The notes below the pieces were generated by a model. It was given only the letters and a program-made list of their open reading frames with translations, was not told where the DNA came from and ran no database searches. This document shows, piece after piece, positions 1-21,992 of a DNA stretch of 64,000 bases; position 1 is the stretch's first letter, and each line of letters starts with the position of its first letter. Position numbers and translations under genes: made by a program. This DNA comes from Unio delphinus (Eukaryota; Mollusca; Bivalvia; Unionida; Unionidae), in assembly GCA_029339505.1 (NCBI GenBank), contig JAQISU010000096.1, positions 1,292,501-1,356,500 on the forward strand, given 5' to 3'.

Positions 1-559
1 CATTGAAATTTTTACTTCTGTAGTCATTGATTATTTGTATGCACCGAATCACTTTGCTTACGATCTATTTCACTAGTGATATGGCAGACGCTACTGCAAC
101 ACACCTAGTGAGCAATATCAGTATAATTAGAAAAGCAAGTTGATAAGAATGCAAACTTTTATAACTTAACCTGAAATGGTTTAAAAGTTACAGACTTAAG
201 GAATGGAAAGGTAGGTGTATGGAAAAACAACATTTAATAATGACTTGAAGACGGAACCTTCAATACGGTACAAAATGGGACCAGAATATAACATAAATTT
301 CTTTGTAGTCACAAGACATTCAAGCTGACTGCAAAAATTCCTAGTCATGCTTAAATTCTCACTAGTCCTTCACATAAAACAATGCTGGACATGTATGAAA
401 CTTTTCTACCCATATTACTGTTCAAAATTTTAAAAGTTACAAGTTCAACAGGAAATGTACTAGCATTAAGGTAGAAAACTACCACTATTAAGGGAGATGA
501 CTACTGCTAAACTTCAGCCTTGCACAATACACATGCTCATGATGATGCATGTCATAATT
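1..559. other. Intergenic DNA downstream of RNF146, no gene seen
   Basis: No reading frame of note and no gene similarity that I recognise. Part of it (about 283-400) resembles the start of the hAT-like MITE found at 22006 and 47380, with the phrase 'aatttctttgtagtcac' followed by 'ctagtc' words, but it is too diverged to bound. Confidence 0.5.
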
Positions 560-645
560 TACTTATTGCAATTATGGTAGATCTGGGTCTGTACAGTTTG
601 TTTGGAGTCATCTGTACAACAAAACATCATAGTCCCTGACGACTC
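560..645. repeat. Fragment of a dispersed foldback repeat
   Basis: Shares the words 'agatctgggtctg', 'cagtttgt' and 'atagtccctg' with the fuller copies at 7311-7495, 8851-9022 and 45175-45333. Only part of the unit is present. Confidence 0.45.
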
Positions 646-701
646 ATAAGTACATATGATGAGTGTACCAAATCTTATCCCTTTTCTTTTCTCTTTTCAT
701 C

Positions 702-1375
702 TTAACACATTAACCCCTAGCGCCACGTTTACGGGGCAGGAGGTAGTAACCTATTTCCAAGCTCTGTAGCATCAAGGTCATGTATGATACACTAAAGTTG
801 GTTGTATTATAAAAAGGTAGATAGATTGAGCTCTACAATTATACCAAATAATCTGGACGTTTTAGTTGCACTACAAAATACAGAGGGAAAAACCTAAGTT
901 TTTGGACCAGTTTTTTTCTCATTTAAAATTCGTTCATGGATGGAATCTGATTTTGTGCCCTGACCGACTATTTGGCCTCAGATCTAAGGCACACTGGTCT
1001 AAACTGCGCACAGAACCTGTACAAAAAGTAGGATAAGGTGGGAATTTGGAATAAAGTTTATATTGTTGATGATGTAGAGTTTAACGCCAATTTACAGCAC
1101 ACAATAAACTATACATGGCAGCCAGTATTATTGATGAAGGAAGAACCTGGGAAACCCCCTGGAAAGAACCACCGACCCATGAGAAGCTACTGGCAAGCTT
1201 TCTCACATCCCCACATTGGCTAAATCTTAAGACTCGAACACACACAGACAGAGGTGAGATGGCAGTGATCCATAATGGAAAGCGCTTTAGACCAATTGGC
1301 CATTCAGGGCCCCACTGAGCATGAAAGTAGGCTACTACCTCTTGCCCTGCAAACGCAATACCAAGAGTTAACAAG
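702..1375. mobile_element. MITE-like element with internal body shared with its neighbour
   Basis: The two ends are imperfect inverted repeats of about 40 bp: a segment around 'ggggcaggaggtagtaac' at 735-752, and its complement around 'gctactacctcttgccctgc' at 1331-1350. The body at about 760-1058 repeats, at high similarity, in the next element at about 1770-2045. A SINE (1076-1318) has inserted into the right part. No coding capacity is seen. Family unknown. Confidence 0.55.
1076..1318 (-). mobile_element. SINE family 1 (tRNA-derived), near full length
   Basis: Read on the minus strand it starts with a tRNA-like head ('gggccctgaatggcc', 'aaagcgctttcc', B-box-like 'ggttcgagtct'-type segment). 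It continues through the conserved body 'gagaaagcttgccagtagcttct' and ends at a 'gttaaac' tail. At least eight other copies or fragments of the family occur in this window. Confidence 0.75.
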
Positions 1376-1541
1376 GATTTTGGAAAAAATTTACAAATTG
1401 TCAAGAAATGGCTAAATTTGTAATTTATGTGCAATGTCAATGCACAAGTGATTAAATATGCAAGGATTATTCAATTTTGGTGATGTCATTAAAATGCACC
1501 CATTAACACATTAGCCCCTGGAGGTTTTGTTATTTTTGCAT

Positions 1542-2234
1542 GAAATGCGAGTAGGAAACACATTTTGGAGGCTATTTCTGAATACATCCTAATACATCGA
1601 CTTCTAAGTGATTTTCCATTAGCCTAATGCTTAGTTGTGTTAGTAGCAATGTTTTCCATTGGTTATTTTGCTCAAGCATGACCAGAAATGTAAAAGTTAA
1701 ATACGGACCCATCATTTTCGTATCGAGACCACTCTTTTTTCCACATCTAAAAAGCCTACAACAACAAAATCAAGCTCTGTAGTATCAAGGTCATGTATGA
1801 TATACTAAAGTGAATGGTATTATAGAAAGGTAGACAGATTTAGCTCAACAATTATACCAAAAAATCTGGACGTTTTAGTTGCACTACAAAATAGAGAGAA
1901 AAACTATTTTGGAACCATTATTTTTTCACCCATTTTTGTGTTCAGATTTTAGACTTTTTGGCCACAGATCTAAAGCAGACAGGACTGAGCTGCATGCAGG
2001 TGAACATGTGCAAAAGGTAGGATAATGTGGGCATTTGGAATAAGGAGTGGTCTCGATACGAAAATGATAGGTCCAAATAGCAACAACAAAAAAATCCATC
2101 TTTTCCCCTTCTGGTAATTGTTCCAGCAAAATAACCAATGGAAAATGTATGGAAAATTGCTTGGACATCATTATATTAGGAGGTATTCAGAAATAACCCC
2201 CAAAATGTGTTTCCGACTTGAATTTCATTAAAAA
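1542..2234. mobile_element. MITE with ~200-bp inverted arms
   Basis: The left arm (1542-1745) and right arm (2038-2234) are imperfect inverted complements. Shared anchors include 'ggaaacacattttgg', 'ccattggttattttgct' and 'cgtatcgagaccactc'. The ~290-bp centre is the same body found at 760-1058, here between different arms. No ORF is credible, so it is presumably mobilised in trans. Confidence 0.65.
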
Positions 2235-2257
2235 ACATTCTGAACCCTTGTAACTCC

Positions 2258-2350
2258 TAGTCCTACAATGTAAGACATCAACCCTGATATTTATGTTTTT
2301 CGACACCAAAAACATAAATGTCAGGGTCAATGTCTAACATTGTAGGACTA
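2258..2350. repeat. 93-bp near-perfect palindrome (foldback)
   Basis: Two ~43-bp arms (2258-2300 and 2308-2350) are inverted complements with few mismatches around the 7-base centre 'cgacacc'. The flanks start 'tagtcctac' and end 'gtaggacta'. It looks like a minimal two-ended MITE remnant. A transcribed hairpin is possible but unsupported. Confidence 0.7.
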
Positions 2351-2729
2351 TTGTAACACCATGAACATTATCAAGTGAAGTGGCATTCAGTGAAAACCAG
2401 TGTATCCCCTAGGGGTCCAAGACTGAGTCAAAAGTCTCATTGGTGTCAAAACTGGGGGTCAGACAGAGTAAAAAACAAATAATGGTATCAAAACTGGGGG
2501 TCAAATTAAAAATTTGGGGGGTCTCTGAAGCGCAAATGAGGGTAAAGGGAAACACCCGTGGAAACTAGCACATGCACAGGAGCAAAACATTTGTAAATAT
2601 TTTGCATGTAGTATAACTAATGTCTATGGGCAGGGTTCACATAACAGAGGACAAATTAATAACCAAAGACAACAAATTAACAGCTGATCATATGCACCAT
2701 ATGTTTGTCTCTGCCAATCAAGTTTACTA

Positions 2730-12682
<9,953 letters not shown>

Positions 12683-13194
12683 TTTTAAGCAAAAGTATAA
12701 ACAAGCGTCATCCAAATTCCACTGTTATAACAAATCATGAAACATGTCAAGTTTGACAGACCCATCACTCGTCTTGTATGTTATATGACAAACATGCATG
12801 GAAATTTTATTCGTATTTATTATCTATTACACGTGGTGGAAACAAAACGAGTATTACACAAATAATTGATAATTTTCTCGCATTTAAACTTTTAAAAAGA
12901 TATTTGTGTACTGGATATTTTATTATTCAATATTGCTTAGATACGGCTCCAGCGTCAAGAAAACTGTCTCAGCCTTAATGGTTAATACAAAACTATATTT
13001 TTTCAGAAACGGAAGAATCTAAATTTTCTAGTTGAATAATCATTAAATATATTATCTTAGTATATAACAATCTATTTTATTTTACTAATTTATATTTGAA
13101 AATTTCTATTATCAACAAAAAAGATTTTTATTTATATATTTTGTAAAATCTCATTTTCGATTTATTTCTTTCACAAGTGTCCCATATTTACAAG
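12683..13194. promoter_or_regulatory. Putative bidirectional promoter, RNF146 / EIF3E
   Basis: 512 bp separate the two divergent start codons and must hold both 5' leaders and promoters. It is AT-rich, with no TATA box in an obvious place and no CpG island visible. Assignment rests on gene arrangement only. Confidence 0.6.
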
Positions 13195-13202
13195 ATGGCG
13201 GA
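13191..13202 (+). promoter_or_regulatory. TISU-like initiator over the EIF3E start codon
   Basis: 'CAAGATGGCGGA' matches the TISU consensus (SAASATGGCGGC) at all but the last base. In animals this element combines a YY1-type promoter site with efficient initiation on very short 5' leaders. The match is seen directly; use in this species is inferred. Confidence 0.55.
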
Positions 13203-13284
13203 GTTCGATTTGACCACGCGGATGGGACAATATTTAGACCGTCATTTGGTCTTTCCTTTATTAGAATTCTTGTCTGTAAAAGAG
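13195..13284 (+). CDS. EIF3E: EIF3E exon 1
   Basis: Start codon in a TISU-like context; 30 codons ending 'EFLSVKE' at GAG|gtaaaa (phase 0). Confidence 0.95.
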
Positions 13285-13819
13285 GTAAAAGACAATGCTT
13301 TTTACCTTATCAAATTACGGATCGAAATTTAAGTTTAAGCGGTCAGATTTCGTAATATTTGACCCCAACTGTTCTTGCTACTGTTACCTCCTTTTTTGGT
13401 TTAAAACAAGTAAGTAAAAAAAACAAAAAACACTGGTGCCTCGAAAGGTTGGAAACAAGATACTTGTTAAGGCTACCACAATAATTATTTTATTCGGCTG
13501 TGTTTGATGCCGGTGAAGTGTATCTCAGGCCGAATTTTTGGCTTTTGATAGTAGCCATCTGTTGGACCCCTTCCTAGTCATACACTGAGACGTTGATCCC
13601 ACTATATAGTGGGAACTAAAGGTTCAACAGATTTTGAAACGGCCTAATTGTGTCTGGGTATAAAGGAAAACTTTATATATTTCTTTAAGAAAAAATACAT
13701 AGAGTAAATTATTAACAGGAAAATAAAATAAATGTTATACCCTTGGTTGTGCAGTCAATTGCTAATTACTGCATATCTCCAGGATTGCTGTAATTTGTAA
13801 AGTGTAATCAGCATCATTT

Positions 13820-13885
<66 letters not shown>

Positions 13886-16800
13886 TCCTGCAATACCAGA
13901 CATTGGCCCATTAATTTATATTTTGAGGTTGAGGTAACCCAACAAATTGTTTTCCACCTTTTTTTAAAATATATTTTGACTGGTAGCAGCACAGGCACTT
14001 GATTCTGAGTAAATTCATGTATACACTCACCATATAACACAAGGTACCTAACTCTCGCCCGTCACAATCTGACCCCTCGATGATTCCGATTTAATTTTCT
14101 GAATCTATCTGTGCATTCAATCACACATAATGTACACCACTGTAAAGAAGACACTCCAAATATTCCATCCATTACCATTTATGTAATCGTACTGATTCTG
14201 AAGGGTCGATTTTGCGAAAAGTTTATCCGTTGCTTCGTGTATTCCACTTAGTTTATACAATCTTACTGGCTCAACTTCCGGTCCACTTCGGAGTGAATGC
14301 GATTTGATCGCGATATCTTCAGCGATTGGTTCTTTTGTTGAAAGAGCCTTTTCAAATTTCGCTTTCAGTCGCTACATCTCGGCTTAACCCGGCAAATATG
14401 TAATCGGAATATCCACGGTATTTTCTGTCAAGTAATTACGCTATTCCGATCGTTACATGTGCTCAAGACTATTGACATTTTCCGGGAAAATAGTTGTAAA
14501 CAATACAATTTAAAAAATATAGATTTATTTAATTAATAGTTAAGTTATTACCTGAATTTCAGCTGACTTGTTATATATGCTATTGCTTGTGTTGTAAACA
14601 TTTCTCAGTACCTTGAATAATAATCAGTGTAAAATGAATAAAGCACAATTATTTGCTGTTGAAAAAGCTGTTGAGGGTCACAATATAATTTTATTAGGCC
14701 AAAGTGGGACAGGCAAAAGTTTTGTGGTTAAGGAAATACCAAAAAAATTGTCAGGAGCAGGTAAAAATGTCAGTGTAACTGGCACAACAGGCATCGCAGC
14801 ATTGAATGTGAAAGGATGCACAGTGCATTCCTGGTCTGGGATTGGTGATGGTAGATATGACAGTGATGAACTATGTCGAAAACTTCTCACTGATGAACAT
14901 TTTGATTCCTATAAACAAAATATTTTGAAAGCAGACTGTCTGATAATTGATGAAATTTCTATGCTTTCACTTAAACATTTTGAACAAATTGAATATGTAT
15001 GTAGAATGATAAAACATAAAGATTTGTATTTTGGAGGTATACAAGTTATTGCAAGTGGAGACTTTTTTCAGCTTCCGCCTGTACCTGACCCATTGACATC
15101 TGATTCAGGTGAATATTGTTTTAAATCCACCATTTTTGCAATGGTATTTGGGCATAAAATTGTCCTTGATGAGGTCATAAGACAAGATGAATTAGATTTC
15201 ATAAAGGCTATTAATGATGTTTCAAAGGGAGAAATCCCTGAAGATACCAAGAACTTGATCTTGAGGCTGCAGAGACCTCTCCCCCCTGGAGATGACCCAA
15301 TAAGACTTTGTGGACGGAACTTTGATTGTGATATATACAATGCATGCAAACTTATGGAAATGGATGGTGTATCAAAATGTTATCAGTCGATTGATGAGGA
15401 TGACAATAAATGGTGCAATAAGGTGTGTGTTCCAAAATTGTTACACTTGAAAATTGGCTGTCCAGTTATGCTGGTCAAAAACATAAGCTCAGCACTAGTA
15501 AATGGTTTACAGGGAAAGGTTGTGGCAATGAAGGAAGACTCTGTGACAGTTGATTTTGAAAATAATTTAGTTCAGTTAGGAAGGGAAACTTTTACTGTTT
15601 ACAGTAGCATTGATAAAAAGATTGTAGCCACAAGGAAGCAAATTCCACTCATTTTGGCTTTCAGCATTACCATTCACAAAGCACAAGGATTGACTTTAGA
15701 TAGAGTTGAAGTTGATGCATCAAATATTTTTGCACCAGGCCAGTTAGGTGTGGCAATGGGTAGAACTAGAAATAAAAAGGGACTAAGGATTATCAGTTTC
15801 AATTCCAACTCTGTTATTCCACAAAGATCACGCATATATGAATTTTACAATACAAGTTTTGTACAGTTTGATTCAAGTTTAGAGTGCTGTAGACATTCTG
15901 TTTCTTTATTAAAGAACCTCAACTTTGACTTTGATTATGAAACAGGTTCTGATTCTGACAACTCTGACTTTTCTGATGGAAAAATTTTAGTATTGTCAGT
16001 ATTATGATGAACAAATACATATTGTGAACATGAGGTTTAAAATGAAAATCTACATGTATTCAGTTTGTTAGTATTATGATGAACAAATACATATTGTGAA
16101 CATAAAGTTTAAAATGAAAATCTGCATGTATTCAGTTTGTCAGTATTATGATGAACAAATACATATTGTGAACATGAGGTTTAAAATGAAAATCTGCATG
16201 TATTCAGTTTGTCAGTATTATGATGAAAATATACATAATCTACATGTATTCAGTTTGTCAGTATTATGATGAAAAAGTACATATTGTGAACATCAAAGTT
16301 TATGATGACAATGAATACAGTACTCGTGAAAGCAATGGTATCATAAATGTCAATTTATTGAGATCATGAAGTACATGAAGTTTACAATGACAATCTACAG
16401 CTATTGAATAATCCAGAATTATGATGAATGACTACAAATTGTGATTATGGAGTTCAATTCAGTTATATTGAGTTAGCCATAATTATGATGAATGACTACA
16501 AATTGTGACTAATGAGTTCAATAAGACACTCTACATGTATTGAGTTAGCCAGAATTATGATGAATGACTACAAATTGTGAATATGGAGTTCATTTGAGTT
16601 ATACATGTATTGAGTTAGCCAGAATTATGATGAATGACTACAAATTGTGAATATGGAGTTCAGTAGGATACTCAACATATATTGAGTTAGCCAGAATTAT
16701 GATGAATGACTACAAATTGTGAATATGGAGTTCAATTGAGTTATACATGTATTGAGTTAGCCAGAATTATGATGAATGACTACAAATTGTGAATATGGAG

Positions 16801-19800
16801 TTCAGTAGGTCACTCAACATATATTGAGTTGACATTTCATCCAAGATTAAACCTCCAAAATAGCCCTCTTGTGTCAAATTTTGTCTTTGTGCCTCATTCA
16901 ACATCCATTCCATCATTTGTGGTATTATTCCAGGGCCCTGACATACTGCATTTATATATAGGGATAGCAGCTGCTCAGATGGGAGATGTAACCAACCATT
17001 TTTAGTCACATCTCTGTAAGCTGAGGGATTTCTGTTATACAAAGTTATTGCCATACTGATTACTTCCCTTGGCCATCTCATACCTTTACTATTTTGTAGA
17101 TTAGAGGCCATGATTTGGGAACACAAAAGTGTAAGTTGATTGTCAGTCAGATTTGGTCCAATGTTTCTCAAAACCGATATTATATCTTCAAACTGATTGC
17201 ATCCAGACAAAAGATTTTCATTTTCTTTTTTTTCTAATTGCTTCTGTTTCATTCTTTGATTACTTGTGCTTTTACACATAATGCACCTCTTACATGTATG
17301 AGAAACACTGCCTATAGGAACTACTTTATAGCAATTGATATGCCTGATAACAACTTTTGGCTCAGTATCCTTCTGCACTATGCATACCTCTTTCATATAT
17401 TTATCATTGAAAAATGTAAATGGCTGTTCTTTATTCTTGTCATGGTATCCATGACATACAGAAATAATTTTGAGACAACAAAACAAAGCATTTATAGAGT
17501 TTGCATTGAATACCAGTTTTGAACTGATGTAAAACTGAGAAAGGTCTATCATTTTTCCAGCTACAGACAATTGTACAATGCCATCATTACTGATGCTGAT
17601 TTCTATCATCATTGGGTTACCATTAAAAGTCTCCTTTGACATACAACCAAGCTTGCAAACACTTTCAGATTTATCAAGCAGAAACCATTCTGATGGCTTC
17701 ATGGTATGCACTGCTTCAAATGGAATAAGCTGACTTTTACCATTTGATGAATCTAAAGTTATACCATGTATGCTCATTATCTTTATGCTGTTAACTCTAA
17801 CAACAGACTTCTTCACATTTGGAAATATTTTCATTATTATGTTATTCAACATTGTTGGATTGCACACATCCTTAGCAGCTGGAATATCCTCTGTAAACCT
17901 AGAAATAATTTCATCAAGGCTTGTGTTTCTGTTCCAGTCAATCAGGAGATTCTCTGACAGCCTTAAATATAATGGAGTACTCCTTTAAAAAGTCTGGTCT
18001 GTTACTCAGAAAGAAGAGTTACTGTCATAAAATGTATTTATGGGAATATACTATGAAGTAATGGAAGGACTGGTTATATAAGTACACACATATACAAACA
18101 TACACACACACGCGTTTCTTGCAGTTTTCAGTTTAAAATTTCATATTTTACTCAAAGCTATCAATTTGATTTTCTTTCTGGAAGGCTGTTAATGTAAAGT
18201 TCTAATTATTTTACATGATTTCATAAACTCATTCATCCTCTATCCTTATGGTATGAAAATATATCATGTAGGTTGTCTTTGTCTACATAGTGATTTGATG
18301 AAGTAATTAATAATGAAAAACATATAAAGGTTATTATGTCCTGAAAAAATAACGACACCGTATACCTAGAAATATGCATGCCAATGATAATTTGTCTACT
18401 CTTGTTTATTTTGCTAAATTAAGGACACTATGTATTCATTCAAGAATAATACATTTCCAAACATGTACACTTGTGCAATCTTGAAATTTAACTTGAAAAT
18501 ATATTAATAAAGTCATATTCACATGCATAGAAAATACCTGATTTTATCTTAATCATGATAGTTATACTCTGAAAAAAAAAAAGAATTAAATAAAGGTCGT
18601 CCAAAAGTAATGAAATATTTTTAAAATATGTTAGAAAACTCAAAATTTCATTACAAAATGTGAGGATCTTGTCCACAGGCACTTGATTCTGGGTAAAGTA
18701 ATGTATACACTCACCATTATGTTATATGGTGAGTGTATACATGAATTTACCCAGAATCAAGTGTCTGTGGCCTGTGGGACGGAGATATAAACTTAAATAC
18801 AAATGTCTAACCAGAACATACCATGAAGTAATTGTAATTTCTGCCATTTTCGACAATATTACACTGCTTTATTTTTTATACTGTATATTTTGAATTTCCC
18901 TCCAGTCGTGATTTATCTCATTTGGAATGTTTATTTTCTTATGTAAATGTTTAAGGGTCATGACCGCTACGATACGCATACAATATAGTAAATGAGCATA
19001 TTAGTTGAGATAACGTACGTAATTTTATTTTCCAATGAGCGTTAAAGAAAATAATAATTAAATTTTAATTTTATAATGGATAGTTCTTACTTTCGGTATT
19101 CACTGTTTGCACATGTAATGCCCAATAGTGACATTCACTCCGAAGTGGACCGGAAGTTGAGCCAGTAAGATTGTATAAACTAAGTGGAATACACGAAGCA
19201 ACGGATAAACTTTTCGCAAAATCGACCCTTCAGAATCAGTACGATTACATAAATGGTAATGGATGGAATATTTGGAGTGTCTTCTTTACAGTGGTGTACA
19301 TTATGTGTGATTGAATGCACATATAGATTCAGAAAATTAAATCGGAATCATCGAGGGGTCAGATTGTGACGGGCGAGAGTTAGGTACCTTGTGTTATATG
19401 GTGAGTGTATACATGAATTTACTCAGAATCAAGTGCCTGTGGGTAGCAGAGACCAAAGGCATAATGCACTACTCGGTCTGAAGTGTCCTCCCCGTGTAGC
19501 TTCGGATGATCGGACCACATGCTATTAATTAATAAAGTTATTTACACTAACCTTTGTATCCAGTTGGTAAGTATAATCCCGCTTCTAATGATCAACTGCA
19601 TTAAATCCCTTAGAACACTAAATTTTTTAGTAGAAATACCTGTTAGAACAGAACACCTGTGTATTCATCAGCTGTTGACCTCACATTTTAATTACACGTG
19701 ATAGATGTCTTGATGTTGCGAGCACTTTTTACACAGAACCCTGTGATTGAATATTTGTTTGTTGTACTTTTTCCACTCTGGAACCCTGCCTTTTATTCAG

Positions 19801-21897
19801 CGATTATTTCTTCTGCTTGTGGTTTCAGTCTGTTTAAGATGATCTTCAGCATCACCTTACTAGTATGGCTGATCAAACTGATCTGTAATTTTGGCACAAC
19901 AGGAGATTGCCATTTTGGGGGACTGTTATAATCAGTTACTGGGTCCACTGTTGCATATTTTTGTTAGTAGCTCTATCACTGCTCCCCCGCCCCTTCCCCC
20001 CACCCATTCTTGATAAGTTCGGCTGGAATATTGTCTACTCCAGCTGCCCTTCCATTCTTCAGTGCTCTCATTGCTGACTTCACCTCTTTGAGAATTTGGA
20101 AATCATCACTTGTGGAGTTTGGAACTTCAAGCACCTCTAGGTCTCATGTGGATGGATGGTTGTAGAGTTTTTTTAGAATACTCAGTCCATTTTTCTGCAA
20201 TGTCACTTGCTTCTGTGAGGCATTTACAATGTTCATCTTGAATGGTACTGACTCATGTTTGTTTCTGTCTGGTGAGGTCTTTCACAATTTTGAATGCCTT
20301 TTTGCTGTTATTCTTTACTGCTCTCTATTTCTGTGCAGTTTTGTCCAATCCAATCTTCTTTGCTTTCTTCAATGTTTTTCTTATAATCTTCTTTATTTCT
20401 TGGTACTCCAATGCCAAAGTTGTATGTCTGGTATTTTTTAGGTCTCTTTGGGCATCACACAGATTTTCCTCCAATTGTGGCTTGGAACGACTTGCAGATG
20501 TTAGGATTCTTCAGTTGTTTAAGGTTGAATTTGAGCCTGATTTTTTATCTTTGCCAACCTTGCAACAACAAAATAAAACTTCATCCATCAGTCCTGGTAC
20601 CCTCCAAAAATGTATTTGTGTGCTATATATACAGAGGTACTGCTAGGACTCCCATTTTGGTAATAATTGGAGTCCCACCAGCAAAAGTTGCAGTCCCATC
20701 CCAGACAATGTTGAATTTAGCAGATTAGAAGAAGTGATGGTTGCCATTGTGTTTAATTTCAACATTCTTTATAACACTGACATGTATAACTGTGTTGGCA
20801 TATTCGGTGTATCTGGTAATTCTGCACAAGGTTATGCCATTTCTGTAAAGAATGGATCACATGTTGTTTTGGTTGAAAATTCAATTTTTGGCTGAAATGC
20901 CAGAACAAGTCCAAATTGATGTATTTCGTTTCCATAGCCTGATGCATAAACATTACATCTTTTGAAAGTTATGCGCAGAATAGGCCTCCATATCTTGAGT
21001 CATGGAATTATAGGGGTGATATCACATTTATCCAAACTTTGTATTATTTTGAATAATATATCCTAGTGATGATTGCAGCTTTTCAATTGGTAAGCATTGC
21101 AGAATTTTATTTTCATGAATTGAATTCTGTATGGGTTTTGCGCCAAAATTGGAGACTTTAAATGCACAGAATAGCCTGACAGTGGTGTAACTCTCGCTAG
21201 TCCTTCAGGGTGAGACCGATTTTTGTCAGTCCAATGAATGGTCATATTCCAAACACTATGCCAGGCATCATGCACTTTCTTACACTTGGCTACTATTTCA
21301 TCTAAACTGTCAGTTCTAGAAATTTCAGCACTCCTCTGAATCTCATTAAAAAAAATCAGTTTGCCATTTAACCCCAAATACCAGATTTGCAAACGTTTTG
21401 TCCAACTCTTGATATGTCTTGATTTTGAGTCGCATGCACTATATATTTGGCTACTTTCAGAAATGAACACAATAATGGAAGCTAAAGTTCTGGTGTACTC
21501 GTATAATATTATAATAACCACATGTACATCTCTGGATCTTTCCGTCTCTGAATTCATTCGTTGTAAATTTCAGCACATTTTCCCACCCAAGCTGAAAGTC
21601 GAAGTCTTTGAACTTGCCGTCCAGCTATTTTGTAACATGTTCTTTTGATGTACTCTTAAAATACAGCATAAACATCTGAGGGCTATTTTAACCACTGAAT
21701 TCTGTCATTGTAAATATCAGCATAGTTAAAATAATAAAGTAATCAACATATTCTCCCACTCAGTAGGTAGTTCTGGCAAATCTTTGAATTTGTCACCCAG
21801 CTATTTGCATACATACGGAGGACTCCTACATGGTTGATTTTCTGCATCCTAGACCAAATATTTGTGTCCAAATACACGTAATTAAGTGTTTCCGAGA

Positions 21898-21992
<95 letters not shown>

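Larger units (their letters stand above)
13990..19441. mobile_element. P-superfamily-like DNA transposon carrying a PIF1 helicase (5452 bp)
   Basis: Bounded by 310-bp terminal inverted repeats that start CACAGGCACTTG and differ at a single base, and flanked by the perfect 8-bp duplication GGTAGCAG. Eight-bp duplications fit the P (and hAT) superfamilies. The cargo is a plus-strand intact PIF1 helicase ORF (14634-16007) and a minus-strand P-type transposase remnant (17984-16767). These converge on a minisatellite. An internal 96-bp palindrome is made of two terminal-repeat ends. The near-identical TIRs indicate a recent insertion. The truncated transposase means this copy is probably moved in trans. 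I know of no named P-type family with a PIF1 gene; a Helitron is ruled out by the lack of a Rep domain and by the TIRs and TSD. Confidence 0.88.

Noticed and set aside
1081..1440. 119-codon minus-strand ORF
   Set aside because: Covers a SINE and MITE end; no protein similarity.
13990..19441. Helitron as explanation for the PIF1 gene
   Set aside because: No Rep/HUH domain, long TIRs and an 8-bp target duplication are present; Helitrons lack both TIRs and duplications.
13990..19441. hAT superfamily assignment based on the 8-bp duplication
   Set aside because: The transposase remnant matches the P/THAP9 RNase H start and shows no hAT dimerisation or BED motifs; the duplication length alone cannot decide.
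21063..21557. 164-codon minus-strand ORF in EIF3E intron 1
   Set aside because: No recognised motif or family, AT-rich codons, and no splice or promoter context; might be a transposon fragment but not supportable.
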